Of a stretch of 12,977 bases of DNA, positions 1 through 8,074 are shown one piece after another (the stretch's first letter is position 1; the number at the start of each line of letters is the position of its first letter). Origin of the DNA: Candidatus Aenigmatarchaeota archaeon. Its GTDB lineage: Archaea > Aenigmatarchaeota > Aenigmatarchaeia > QMZP01. The position numbers and the translations under genes were made by a program. The notes below the pieces were generated by a model. That model searched no databases and was not told the origin of the DNA. It saw only the letters and a program-made list of their open reading frames with translations. The stretch covers positions 1 through 12,977 of the forward strand of contig QMZY01000014.1 in assembly GCA_003663415.1 (NCBI GenBank). The letters run 5' to 3'.

Positions 1-5
1 GCCAT
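1..5 (-). CDS. start of a minus-strand gene, cut off by the window edge
   Basis: Reading the minus strand, an ATG sits at 5-3, preceded by a strong Shine-Dalgarno sequence GGAGGG (complement of 12-17) with a 6-base spacer. Only the first five bases of the coding region are inside the window, so the product cannot be guessed. The leader contains a small hairpin (GGTC at 22-25 with GACC at 31-34) and a TATA-like AGTTTAAATA (complement of 71-80), which would give a leader of about 45 bases. Confidence 0.5.
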
Positions 6-11
6 ATTAAT

Positions 12-17
12 CCCTCC
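12..17 (-). promoter_or_regulatory. Shine-Dalgarno site GGAGGG
   Basis: GGAGGG on the minus strand, 6 bases before the ATG at 5. It is complementary to the 3' end of archaeal 16S rRNA (CCUCC) and is what supports a gene starting at the window edge. Confidence 0.55.
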
Positions 18-144
18 TCTTGGTCTTTTGGACCGCATTTAGGTGCTGAGTTAAATTATGTAATAAAGGTTATTTAAACTTTTCTAAACATGAAATATAG
101 ATTTTGCTGATTGAAAGATTATGATAATTAAAAATTAAATTATA

Positions 145-219
145 GTTCCTGACACAATAAATTGCAAAGCGTCAGGAACAACTGGCAAACGACACTTTCT
201 AATTAATTATGTCGTTTGC
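145..219 (-). terminator. two consecutive hairpins, probable 3' end of the NTase-HEPN transcript
   Basis: There are two perfect inverted repeats: GCAAACGACA (185-194) with TGTCGTTTGC (210-219), and GTTCCTGAC (145-153) with GTCAGGAAC (171-179). Read on the minus strand they follow the stop codon at 233 by a few bases, and the second is followed by a T-rich stretch (about 144-127, including TTTTT). This fits a transcript end for the upstream minus-strand gene. A small structured RNA is the alternative. The loops are rather long (15 and 17 bases) for a classic bacterial-type terminator. Confidence 0.45.
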
Positions 220-232
220 TGTAATTATTCTT

Positions 233-1360
233 TTATGTTTTTTTTTTCATCAGCCTGCCTGCCTCATGTATAAACTTCCTTACGTATTCCCTGTATAAAA
301 GAATGTCCTGTTTTGGAAGCTCCATTATTTTTCCTTTTTTAACCAGCTGGTGCATTTTCTCAAGTTCGCAGAAAACATCGAAATATTTGTTTGAAACCAA
401 ACCGGCCTTCACAAGGTGCTTCTCAAAATAATCCTTTAGGTCTTCCCCTGTTTTAGGGACCTTTCTCATTGCTTTCAAAAGCGTTAGTGCGGTTTCTGTC
501 ATAATAGCGTAAGATTTTTCCACCATGTTCTCTCTTTTCAGAATCTCAATCTTTATGATCAAATCCTGCATTTTCTTTACAAACGCCTTTGTTTTTTTAA
601 TCCATTCATCAACCTCTTTCCCTGAAACCTTTTTTATCCTCTTATGCTCTACATCCTTCCTGAGCTTTATAACATCTTCCAGATACTTAACATATTCCTC
701 TTCCAGAAGCTTCATTTCAACCAGGGTTTTTCTTAGCGTCTTTGCTGCGTCAGGGGGTCTTGGCGGTATTTTTCCCAAAAACATAAGAACAGCCTGCGCG
801 CTCTCCAGCATGGCATAGTAGCAGTCTTCAACGACCATATACACCAGAGCGTTCTGAACCCTTTTTATTCTTTTTGGCCCTCTTTCTATGAACTTTTCCA
901 CTGCTTCTTTTGAAGGTTTTATTTCACCCATCTGCAGAAGCCTTTTTATTGGAACAAATATATCCTTATCAAACACGGGAACTCCTTCGCGAATAAAATT
1001 AAAAACAATGGGGTGCCCTTCTCTCACCATGCCCCAGAACTCTGTCAGCAAATAAGGCTGCTGAACAGAGAGATGACGGGAAATCTTTTTTGCTATTTTT
1101 TCAAAATCCTCTTCCATTTTTTCCTTCATCAAAGGAGAAATCCTGTGCCTTGTATCATCCACAATAACAAAAACATCAATGTCTGACTCCAGTTTTGATG
1201 TTCCTCTCGCTGTTGAACCGAACAGAACAATGGAGCGGATAACAGGACCGTATTTTTTCAGAATTTCTTTTGTGAATGTTTTCAGAATTTCAATCCTCTT
1301 TTTTTTTGTAACGCCTTTTTTATTTTTCGCCTTCTTTGCCTTTTCTTTTTGTTTTTTCAT
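233..1360 (-). CDS. nucleotidyltransferase fused to two HEPN-like repeats
   Basis: A 375-residue protein. After a very lysine-rich N-terminus (1-25) comes a Pol-beta-type nucleotidyltransferase domain, roughly residues 30-135, with the motif GSTARGTSKLESDID (G48, S49, D60, D62). E107 is a possible third metal ligand. The remainder (about 165-375) is helical and looks like two copies of one fold. The first copy (about 172-266) has a HEPN-type RX4H signature, R234-KDVE-H239. The second (about 279-372) starts similarly (EKSYAIMTETALTLL against EDCYYAMLESAQAVL) but lacks the arginine. This resembles an MNT-HEPN toxin-antitoxin fused in one chain, or a stand-alone RNA or nucleotide-modifying enzyme. 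I chose the ATG at 1360, preceded by GTGAT, over an upstream TTG at 1384. The gene diverges from trkH. The NTase domain is certain; the HEPN assignment and role are inference. Confidence 0.8.
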   Translation of the reverse strand: MKKQKEKAKKAKNKKGVTKKKRIEILKTFTKEILKKYGPVIRSIVLFGSTARGTSKLESDIDVFVIVDDTRHRISPLMKEKMEEDFEKIAKKISRHLSVQQPYLLTEFWGMVREGHPIVFNFIREGVPVFDKDIFVPIKRLLQMGEIKPSKEAVEKFIERGPKRIKRVQNALVYMVVEDCYYAMLESAQAVLMFLGKIPPRPPDAAKTLRKTLVEMKLLEEEYVKYLEDVIKLRKDVEHKRIKKVSGKEVDEWIKKTKAFVKKMQDLIIKIEILKRENMVEKSYAIMTETALTLLKAMRKVPKTGEDLKDYFEKHLVKAGLVSNKYFDVFCELEKMHQLVKKGKIMELPKQDILLYREYVRKFIHEAGRLMKKKT

Positions 1361-1390
1361 TTTATCACTTATAGATAATAACAATAATTG

Positions 1391-1400
1391 TATTTATAAA
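1391..1400 (-). promoter_or_regulatory. TATA box of the NTase-HEPN gene
   Basis: TTTATAAATA on the minus strand, centred about 35 bases before the ATG at 1360. Archaeal transcription usually starts about 26 bases after the TATA centre, which would give a leader of about 9 bases. GTGAT just before the ATG may serve as a short Shine-Dalgarno. Confidence 0.5.
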
Positions 1401-1472
1401 GTTAACGGACGTTTAAAAAAATTTTAAATTAAAACTAAATAAATTTAATTCTCTCTTTTCCCACTTTTTACC

Positions 1473-1483
1473 TTTTTATAATA
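1473..1483 (+). promoter_or_regulatory. TATA box of trkH (leaderless start)
   Basis: TTTTTATAATA is centred about 27 bases before the trkH ATG, so transcription would begin at or next to the start codon. No Shine-Dalgarno is visible before that ATG, which agrees with a leaderless mRNA. Confidence 0.55.
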
Positions 1484-1504
1484 TTCGCCATTAATACTAA
1501 ATAT

Positions 1505-2896
1505 ATGAATATCCGTTCCATTCTCTCTTATTCGGGTCTTGTTCTGGAAATTGAAGGTATCCTTTCGCTTATTCCTGTGATTGTTTCAGGCATATATCAG
1601 GACGGAATGTATCCTTTTTTTCTTATCGCTTCTATTATAGCGTTTGTCTCAGGAACAATACTGGACAGGAAATTTGAGAAAGAGGACCTTGACCTTGGTT
1701 CAGCCATGGTTATATCCGCCCTGACTTTTATTATAATCTCTGTTTTGGGCGCTGTTCCGTTCCTTTCTGTTTTGCACCCAGCAGACGCTTTGTTTGAATC
1801 TGTTTCAGGGTTTACAACAACTGGTCTGAGCGTAATTGAACCTGAATCCTTTGCACCTTCGCTTATTTTCTGGAGGTCTTTTACACAGTGGATTGGCGGG
1901 GTTGGCATACTTTTGATTTCGCTTTTGCTTGTTGGTTCGCCTGGAATCTCGTCTTATTACCTCTACAGGGCAGAAGGCAGGCCTGAAAAAATAGAAGCAA
2001 GTATAAGAGGAACAGTAAAAACAACCTTTATGATATACGCTATATACACGTGTATTGGCATTGCTCTTTTCTTTTCTGCGGGCATGCCTTTCTTCGATTC
2101 TATTGTTGTTGCTTTTTCCTCTGTTTCTACGGGCGGCTTCACGCCCACAAACAATTCAATAGGAGCCTACAACAATCCTTTTATAGAAGTAATAGCAATT
2201 TTCTTGATGATTCTCGGAGCAACCTCTTTCTTTATTCATTATGAACTCTGGAAAGGAAACATAAAAAAATACATAAAAAACTCAGAAATCAGGCTGTTCT
2301 GGGGTTTAATTGCTGTGTTTTCGCTTCTTCTTTCATTTCTCTTTGCGGATGACGGGATAAAGAACGGGATTTTTTACGCCTTTTCCGCTCTGACCACGAC
2401 AGGCTTTTCAACGCTTAAGTCAGTGTCAGGAACGCCTGAATTTCTTTTGATACTGCTTATGATTGTAGGCGGCTGCGCAGGTTCAACCGCTGGCGGCCTA
2501 AAACTTGTCAGGGCGGGAATAGCATGGAAAGCATTTGCCTGGATTGGCAAAAAAATATCGCTTCCGCCAGAAGCGGTCGTGCCCTTGAAATATCAGGAAA
2601 AAACAATAAAAGACTCTGAAACCGCTATAATCATGCTGTTTGTTTGTATGTATATAGGGATACTTTTTATAACCACTTTCGTTTTGTCTCTTTTGGGCTA
2701 CTCCCCTCTTGATTCGCTGTTTGAGGCTGCCTCTGCTCAGGGAACAGTTGGTTTGTCTGTTATAGAAATTTCCACCATGCCTGTTATAGGAAAATTTCTT
2801 CTCATGCTCAACATGCTTCTCGGAAGACTGGAAATCTTTCCGTTTCTGGTTCTAATGTATTCTGTTTACAGAGGTGTTTTGAGAACAAGAGATTGA
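1505..2896 (+). CDS. trkH: Trk-type potassium uptake membrane subunit TrkH
   Basis: A 463-residue integral membrane protein of the TrkH/KtrB family, which forms the K+-conducting pore and normally works with a cytoplasmic nucleotide-binding TrkA. The four pore-loop filter regions are visible: TTTGLSV (G107), STGGFTP (G210/G211), TTTGFSTL (G300) and GTVGLSV (G416). Family signatures WRSFTQWIGGVG (123-134), GGCAGSTAGGLKLV (322-335) and the C-terminal GRLEIFPFLVL (440-450) are also present. Length is close to the usual 450-490 residues. No trkA gene lies in the window, so the partner must be elsewhere. The ATG at 1505 has a TATA box at leaderless distance. The stop abuts the stop of the convergent leuS gene. 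Confidence 0.95.
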   Translation: MNIRSILSYSGLVLEIEGILSLIPVIVSGIYQDGMYPFFLIASIIAFVSGTILDRKFEKEDLDLGSAMVISALTFIIISVLGAVPFLSVLHPADALFESVSGFTTTGLSVIEPESFAPSLIFWRSFTQWIGGVGILLISLLLVGSPGISSYYLYRAEGRPEKIEASIRGTVKTTFMIYAIYTCIGIALFFSAGMPFFDSIVVAFSSVSTGGFTPTNNSIGAYNNPFIEVIAIFLMILGATSFFIHYELWKGNIKKYIKNSEIRLFWGLIAVFSLLLSFLFADDGIKNGIFYAFSALTTTGFSTLKSVSGTPEFLLILLMIVGGCAGSTAGGLKLVRAGIAWKAFAWIGKKISLPPEAVVPLKYQEKTIKDSETAIIMLFVCMYIGILFITTFVLSLLGYSPLDSLFEAASAQGTVGLSVIEISTMPVIGKFLLMLNMLLGRLEIFPFLVLMYSVYRGVLRTRD

Positions 2897-5722
2897 CTAT
2901 GCAATAATTTCTATTCCCGGTTTTCCGGGTTCCGCGTTCCTTGCTTTTTCCGATTCCTGCCCTGTTCCGTGCAAAACCTCAACTTCGCAGGAAAAGGTTT
3001 TTTCAAAAAACTTCTCTGCGTCTTTCAATGCTTCAAACTCTTCCTCTTCGCTTAATATTTCGTTCCCCTCAAACTCCTTTGCAAGCCTCTGTGCAAACTT
3101 CAAGGCGTGTTCCTTGTATTTCTTCCCGTGCTCGCTTTTCATTACCAACGGTATGATCTCCTTGTTTGATTTCACGTTTTTCAATACATCTGCGTATATC
3201 TCATACTTCCACAGCGGCGCTGTGTAAATCTTTATGTTTTTCGGTTTTTTTCCGACAAGCTTCACTATTTCTTTTGTATCTTCTTGTGTTCTCTTTATCA
3301 GTTCCTCGGCCTTCCCAAGATTTTTGTCAAAAAACTTTTTCTGAAATTCGGGCCAGGAAGAAAGCGATACAAAGCCCTTATGACCTGTTTTTTCCCACAA
3401 CTCTTCGCATATAAAAGGCACGAAAGGAGTTAAAAGCCTTATCCATGTTTCCAGCACATAATCCATAACCTCTTTGTTTATTGTTTCCGCCCTTTTTTCA
3501 TACCATTTTATTATCTCATCCATTCTGAAAAAGCATTCCAGTGCAGCCTTTCTTGTTTCCAGTTTTTCCAGAGCTTCTGTTGTGTTTTTTATTATTTCCT
3601 GCGCCTCGGACAGGAGCCATTTGTCTATTCTTCTCTCCTGCATTTTTTTGCCAGCAGAAGAAAGCCTCAGAACCTTTTTAAACCATGACTCCAGCCTGTG
3701 CTGATAGTTTTTAACTTCTTTCGCCTTCCAGTCAAAATCCTGCCACGGTTCAACAGAAGAAAGCAAAAACAGTCTCGCGGTGTCTGCTCCAAACTCTGAA
3801 ACGGCCTGCGAGGCAAGAACCACGTTTCCTTTTGAGCTCGACATCTTTCCCCCCTCAAGCAGACCCATTCCCCATGCAGCTATTCCTCTGGGCCAGTGCT
3901 GTTCAGGGAATACAGCAACGTGATGAAATATCATAAAAGTCAGATGATTTTGAATCAGCTCCAGAGCAGAGCATCTCCAATCCAGAGGATACCAGTAAAG
4001 AAATTCTTTCCTCAATTCTTTCAGTTCCTTTTCAGGTATGCCCGTTGCGTTTGAAACCCTGTTTTCTTTGCCTTTTCCAAGCATCACGTAATCAAAAAAC
4101 TCCTTCTTCAGCTGGGACGCGCTGTAGTTTTTTATTTTGTGCGAAATTGTGTAGAAAGCCATATATATGGTTGAATCCGAAAGCGGTTCTATGATAAACC
4201 TTTTGTCCTGCGGCAGGGGCGTTCCTAAACCATAGTTTCTCACGCACGGCCATTCATTTAACCAGTCAATGGTGTGGAAAAAATCGTTTTTTGTGGCTTC
4301 AGGAATGTTTTTCATTTCCCTGAGACATTTTTTTGCAAGCTCCTTCCATTCTTTGTTTGAATAATCTATAAACCATGACTCATGCAGGGCAACTATAACT
4401 TTGCCGCCGCACCTGCACACAACAGGCTCGGAAAACTCGTACATTACGTCTGCTTTTCCCTGCTTCACCAGTTCGTTTTTTATCAATTCTTTTGCCTTTT
4501 CAACCTTCATGCCCGCGTATTTTCCGCAGTTCTCGTTCATCACCCCTTTATGAAACCCCTTTTTATACACGATTCTTGTGGCCTCTTCAAGCTTTTCTTT
4601 GTCCTTTATAGAACTGATTCCCATTTCTTTGCATATTTTTTCTGCTGCCATGTCTCCCAGTTCCTCTGTCTTGATAATAGGAACGGGTTTTATGGATTTT
4701 ACTGTTTCCGTGTCCAGACCGAATGTTTCCAAAAGCTTCTCGTCTTCCTGAATGGTTTTCAATGCAATCCAATCGTAAGGAGCGTCTGAAGGAACGCTTG
4801 TGACTATCCCTGTTCCTATGTCCGGGTCCGGAAACTCCGAAGGCAGAATTATTATTTCCTTTTCTATTTCCGGCGCAACACAGGATTTGCCCACAAGTTC
4901 TTTTCCTTTGACAGTTTCTGTTACCTTTATTTCCTTTCCCTGATGCGAAAGTTTTTCTGCGCATTCCCTGCTTATTATCCATTTCTCTTTTCCCAAATCT
5001 GCAACTATGTATTCTGTTTCTGGATTAACCCATACGTTTGTTTGTCCAAAAACGGTTTCAGGTCTCAGGGTTGCGGCAACCAAAAATTTGTCTTCAAATT
5101 TAAATTTCAATAAAGTGAATTCCTGTATATCTGCATTTTCACCTTCCAGCAAATCATGCGTTGTCACGGGGTTTTTGTCATTCAAACACCATTTCACAGG
5201 ATGAAACCCTTTTTTTTCCAGACCCTTTTCAAACAATATTCCGTGCTGCCATTCTATAAACCTTTTGTAATGCTCATCGTTTGTTGTGAATTCCCTCGAC
5301 CAGTCAATGCTGTGACCGAGAGATTTCATTCCGGACTTGTAATGCTTTTCTATAAAATACCTTGCATAACCCATAGGGGTTTCCAGTTCCTTTAATTCGC
5401 TTTCCTTCACGCCGAACACGTTCTTAAGAACGTGCATTTGCTTCTTTTCTCTTTTTTTCAGCCTGTTCACAGCTCCTATAATCGGGGTCCCTGTCACATG
5501 CCATGCCATGGGAAAAAGAACATTGAAGCCCTGCATCCTTTTAAACCTTGCTATGGCATCAGGAACAGTGTATGTCCTGACATGACCTATGTGCATAGAA
5601 CCAGAAGGATACGGATAGGCGACAGTTATATAAAACTTTTTTTCGCCCTTTACTACGGGCTCAAACAGTTTTTTCTCTTCCCATTTCTCTTTCCATTTTT
5701 TTTCAATTTCTTTAAAATCCAT
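2897..5722 (-). CDS. leuS: leucyl-tRNA synthetase, archaeal type
   Basis: A class I aminoacyl-tRNA synthetase of 941 residues that charges tRNA-Leu. It has YPYPSGSMHIGH with HIGH at 44-47, an inserted CP1 editing domain (about 215-430, with TLRPETVFGQTNVWVNP at 218-234 and GTGIVTSVPSDAPYD at 303-317), a possible metal-binding CRCGG at 436-440, and a KMSKS loop present as KMSSSK (626-631). It ends in the family-typical tail ARNAEPGKPGIEII. The position of the editing domain and the C-terminal extension are those of archaeal/eukaryotic LeuRS, not bacterial. I use the ATG at 5722. The two GTG codons just upstream (5731, 5728) more likely overlap a GGTGAG ribosome-binding site and the stop of the preceding gene. 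It is coupled to the 107-residue gene, whose stop lies 2 bases before this ATG. Confidence 0.97.
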   Translation of the reverse strand: MDFKEIEKKWKEKWEEKKLFEPVVKGEKKFYITVAYPYPSGSMHIGHVRTYTVPDAIARFKRMQGFNVLFPMAWHVTGTPIIGAVNRLKKREKKQMHVLKNVFGVKESELKELETPMGYARYFIEKHYKSGMKSLGHSIDWSREFTTNDEHYKRFIEWQHGILFEKGLEKKGFHPVKWCLNDKNPVTTHDLLEGENADIQEFTLLKFKFEDKFLVAATLRPETVFGQTNVWVNPETEYIVADLGKEKWIISRECAEKLSHQGKEIKVTETVKGKELVGKSCVAPEIEKEIIILPSEFPDPDIGTGIVTSVPSDAPYDWIALKTIQEDEKLLETFGLDTETVKSIKPVPIIKTEELGDMAAEKICKEMGISSIKDKEKLEEATRIVYKKGFHKGVMNENCGKYAGMKVEKAKELIKNELVKQGKADVMYEFSEPVVCRCGGKVIVALHESWFIDYSNKEWKELAKKCLREMKNIPEATKNDFFHTIDWLNEWPCVRNYGLGTPLPQDKRFIIEPLSDSTIYMAFYTISHKIKNYSASQLKKEFFDYVMLGKGKENRVSNATGIPEKELKELRKEFLYWYPLDWRCSALELIQNHLTFMIFHHVAVFPEQHWPRGIAAWGMGLLEGGKMSSSKGNVVLASQAVSEFGADTARLFLLSSVEPWQDFDWKAKEVKNYQHRLESWFKKVLRLSSAGKKMQERRIDKWLLSEAQEIIKNTTEALEKLETRKAALECFFRMDEIIKWYEKRAETINKEVMDYVLETWIRLLTPFVPFICEELWEKTGHKGFVSLSSWPEFQKKFFDKNLGKAEELIKRTQEDTKEIVKLVGKKPKNIKIYTAPLWKYEIYADVLKNVKSNKEIIPLVMKSEHGKKYKEHALKFAQRLAKEFEGNEILSEEEEFEALKDAEKFFEKTFSCEVEVLHGTGQESEKARNAEPGKPGIEIIA

Positions 5723-5724
5723 AC

Positions 5725-6048
5725 TCACCACTTAGAATATATCCACTGGTTCGGATACTTCAGAATTTTTAAGGTTTTGGTTTGTCTTTTTATTGGCTTT
5801 CCGTTTAATATTATTTTTCTTCCCATAATTACATTTATTTCATAGCACTCTCCGGTGTTATCTGTTTCAAATTGAAACCAGTTTTTCACTTCAGCCGTGC
5901 CGCCCTTGAGCCTGTAAGAGGTCCAGTAGATTAAGTCTTTTTCTAACTTTTCCATTATCCCGGATGTTATCCCGGGTTTAATGCCTTTTAAATCGTTCAG
6001 AAGCTCCTCAGCGGTTTCATATGTTTTGGTTAAAGGATTATATTCCAT
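5725..6048 (-). CDS. 107-residue protein of unknown function upstream of leuS
   Basis: I do not recognise a family. The protein is predicted to be soluble, with an N-terminal helical half (about 12-46, TAEELLNDLKG ... EKLEKDLIYW) and a C-terminal half rich in beta-forming and basic residues (about 54-107, ending NQWIYSKW). It has no signal peptide, no membrane segment and only one cysteine. Reality as a gene is well supported: it has a perfect archaeal Shine-Dalgarno GAGGTGAT (6053-6060) 4 bases before the ATG, and a TATA box further up. Its stop lies 2 bases before the leuS ATG, so it should be the first gene of a leuS operon. A role linked to translation is only a guess from position. Confidence 0.8.
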   Translation of the reverse strand: MEYNPLTKTYETAEELLNDLKGIKPGITSGIMEKLEKDLIYWTSYRLKGGTAEVKNWFQFETDNTGECYEINVIMGRKIILNGKPIKRQTKTLKILKYPNQWIYSKW

Positions 6049-6052
6049 TCAT

Positions 6053-6060
6053 ATCACCTC
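6053..6060 (-). promoter_or_regulatory. Shine-Dalgarno GAGGTGAT
   Basis: GAGGTGAT on the minus strand is fully complementary to the archaeal 16S rRNA 3' end. It fixes the start of the 107-residue gene at 6048. A closer ATG at 6052 runs into a stop after four codons. Confidence 0.8.
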
Positions 6061-6088
6061 GCAATCAAAGGAACAGAAGCCCGTGAGA

Positions 6089-6099
6089 ATTTATATAAA
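6089..6099 (-). promoter_or_regulatory. TATA box of the small gene-leuS operon
   Basis: TTTATATAAAT on the minus strand. A start about 26 bases downstream (near 6068) gives a leader of about 20 bases that includes the GAGGTGAT ribosome-binding site. Confidence 0.6.
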
Positions 6100-6186
6100 C
6101 AAAACTATTAGAATCAAAACCAAACCCAAAAGGATTTGAACGCTGTTTTTCAGACAATTCATATTAAGATATATTGTCGGGAAACG

Positions 6187-6249
6187 TTTATATTTGTTTG
6201 TAATAGAGAATTTCCCAAGCGGCAGCAGTTTCTTGTTGATGCCCTTGGG
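6187..6249 (+). other. TATA-like box followed by a strong hairpin between divergent promoters
   Basis: The gap 6061-6300 holds divergent promoters and, between them, a hairpin: CCCAAG (6214-6219), a bulged C, and GGCA (6221-6224) pair with TGCCCTTGGG (6240-6249), leaving a 15-base loop. A TATA-like TTTATATTT (6187-6195) would place a transcription start at about 6217, at the base of the hairpin, and T-rich sequence follows. It could be a small RNA or an argS control element. No known RNA family is recognised. Confidence 0.3.
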
Positions 6250-6271
6250 CTTTTCTCAGCCTCTGTTATGA

Positions 6272-6280
6272 TTTTTATAT
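6272..6280 (+). promoter_or_regulatory. TATA box of argS (leaderless start)
   Basis: TTTTTATAT is centred about 25 bases before the ATG at 6301, and no Shine-Dalgarno is visible. This supports 6301 as the true argS start rather than an upstream in-frame TTG at 6136. Confidence 0.6.
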
Positions 6281-6300
6281 TTAGCAGTAAAAATATAAGT

Positions 6301-8049
6301 ATGGGTTTCGCTGAAAAACTTAAGAAAGACGCAGCTGAGATTGTTTCTAAAGCGGCCGGTTTGGATGAAAAAGAGGTTCTTGGGTTTTTGGAAACACCGC
6401 CTGAAGAAATTGAGGCTGACCTTGCTTTTCCCTGTTTTGTTCTGGCAAAAAACCTTAAAAAAGACCCGAAAACCATAGCAAAAGAGCTTGAAGTTAGAAT
6501 CCTGCCCAAAGGCATGGTTGCTGAAATAAAGGCAGAAGGACCTTACCTGAATTTTTATTTTGACTGGAAAAAACTCTCTGACAGGGTTTTGAAAAATGTT
6601 TTGAAAGAGAGAGAAAGATACGGCTCTGGGAAAAAAAGAAAGGAAAGTGTTTTAATCGAACACACAAGCGCAAACCCGGACGGCCCTCTGCATATCGGGC
6701 ATTTCAGAAACACTGTGATAGGTGATTCGTTGGCAAGGATTTTTTTGTTTTCCGGTTATAAAGTGAAAACAGAGTTTTTCTGTAATGACACAGGAAAGCA
6801 AATAGGAATAGCTGTTATGGAGTATATGAGAAACCCGGAAAAGGGAAAGAAAAAACCTGACTGGTGGGTTCTGGATTTGTATGTAAAAGGAAACCAAGAA
6901 CTTGAGAAGCAGACAGACAAGCAAAAAGAACTGGAAAAAATTATGATGGGGTTTGAAAAGGGAAACAAAAGCATAAGGAAACTGTACCGTCTGATTTCAA
7001 ATAGTTGTTTGAAAGGGCAAAAGGAAACATTAAAGAGAATAGGGGTTCATATAGACGAGTACGTGCATGAGAGCAGTTTTTTTGGAAAGAAAATGGATTC
7101 CCTGATAGAGAAGATAAAAACTCTTTCAGATTCCAGAACAGAAGGAAAAAGAATATGGCTGGATTTGAGGGGTTTTGGGATAGAAAGAGAATTCACGCTC
7201 ACAAGGTCTGACGGAACAACGCTTTATCCTTTGAGGGATTTGGCATACCATCTGGAAAAACTAAAAAAAGCCGACACGAACCTGAACGTTATTGGAACTG
7301 ACCAGAAATTCTATTTCCGTCAACTAATTTCTGCACTGAAGCTGCTGGTTCCGGAAAAAGTGAAAAACTATCATGTGATTTTTTACGAGTTTTTGTTGCT
7401 GCCCGAAGGTTCCATGTCAACAAGAAGAGGAAAATTCGTTTCTTTGGACGAGCTTCTGGACAAAGCGACAGAGGAAGCGAGAAAAATTGTTGAGAAAAAA
7501 ATGCCTGATTATTCTGAAGCCCTCAAGAAAAGAATTTCAAAAGCTGTTGGTATAGGGGGATTGAAATATGCCATGGTAAAGGTTTCACCGGAAAAAACAT
7601 ATTCCTTCGGAATTGGAGATGTTTTGAAATTTGAAGGGAACACGGCTCCTTATATACAATATACATACGCAAGGGCTTCCTCTATTATGAGAAAGTCAGG
7701 CGCGAAAGAGGCAGGGTTTAACGGGAAATTTCTGGAATATCCCCATGAAATCAGGCTTGTTAAGAAGATAATGGAATTTCCTGAAGTAGTTGAAAGTGCC
7801 TGCAAGGATTTCAGACCTCACTATATAGCTAATTATGCGTATCAGCTTGCAACGGTTTTTAATGAGTTTTACCAGAACATACCTGTTCTGAACCCTGTAA
7901 ACAAAGATCTAAGAAACGGTTTGGGAGAAAAGGGAAAGAAAAAATCAGAGCAGGTTAAAAAAGCAAGGCTCGCTCTGGTTGAAGCCGCAAGAATAACAAT
8001 AAAAAACGCTTTAACGCTCCTTGGCATAGATGTTCTGGAAAAAATGTAA
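6301..8049 (+). CDS. argS: arginyl-tRNA synthetase
   Basis: A class I synthetase of 582 residues that charges tRNA-Arg. It carries an N-terminal ArgRS additional domain (about 1-95, with LAFPCFVLAKNLKKDP at 41-56). The catalytic core has SANPDGPLHIGHFRNT (HIGH 131-134) and the family's modified KMSKS loop SMSTRRGK (371-378). A C-terminal DALR anticodon-binding domain follows (GNTAPYIQYTYARASS 446-461), ending in LGIDVLEKM, the usual ArgRS C-terminus. Length is normal for the family. The reading frame is open for 55 more codons upstream, but that stretch lacks family similarity and contains the argS TATA box. A lipoprotein gene follows after 25 bases and truD after that, so argS may lead a three-gene operon. 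Confidence 0.97.
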   Translation: MGFAEKLKKDAAEIVSKAAGLDEKEVLGFLETPPEEIEADLAFPCFVLAKNLKKDPKTIAKELEVRILPKGMVAEIKAEGPYLNFYFDWKKLSDRVLKNVLKERERYGSGKKRKESVLIEHTSANPDGPLHIGHFRNTVIGDSLARIFLFSGYKVKTEFFCNDTGKQIGIAVMEYMRNPEKGKKKPDWWVLDLYVKGNQELEKQTDKQKELEKIMMGFEKGNKSIRKLYRLISNSCLKGQKETLKRIGVHIDEYVHESSFFGKKMDSLIEKIKTLSDSRTEGKRIWLDLRGFGIEREFTLTRSDGTTLYPLRDLAYHLEKLKKADTNLNVIGTDQKFYFRQLISALKLLVPEKVKNYHVIFYEFLLLPEGSMSTRRGKFVSLDELLDKATEEARKIVEKKMPDYSEALKKRISKAVGIGGLKYAMVKVSPEKTYSFGIGDVLKFEGNTAPYIQYTYARASSIMRKSGAKEAGFNGKFLEYPHEIRLVKKIMEFPEVVESACKDFRPHYIANYAYQLATVFNEFYQNIPVLNPVNKDLRNGLGEKGKKKSEQVKKARLALVEAARITIKNALTLLGIDVLEKM

Positions 8050-8074
8050 ATGCTAATAAAAATAATATAAAGAT

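Noticed and set aside
1361..1384. Upstream TTG start of the NTase-HEPN gene
   Set aside because: It would fall at or before the expected transcription start from the TATA box at 1391-1400. The ATG at 1360 has a better context.
3798..3861. Loss of function of LeuRS because the KMSKS loop reads KMSSSK
   Set aside because: Variation at the fourth position is tolerated in class I synthetases, and all other motifs are intact.
4382..4982. ORFs over 120 codons overlapping leuS in other frames
   Set aside because: They lie fully within leuS, have no family similarity or ribosome sites, and are explained by the base composition of the real gene.
6136..6300. N-terminal extension of ArgS from a TTG
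   Set aside because: The extra 55 residues lack ArgRS similarity, and the segment contains the TATA box that fits a leaderless start at 6301.
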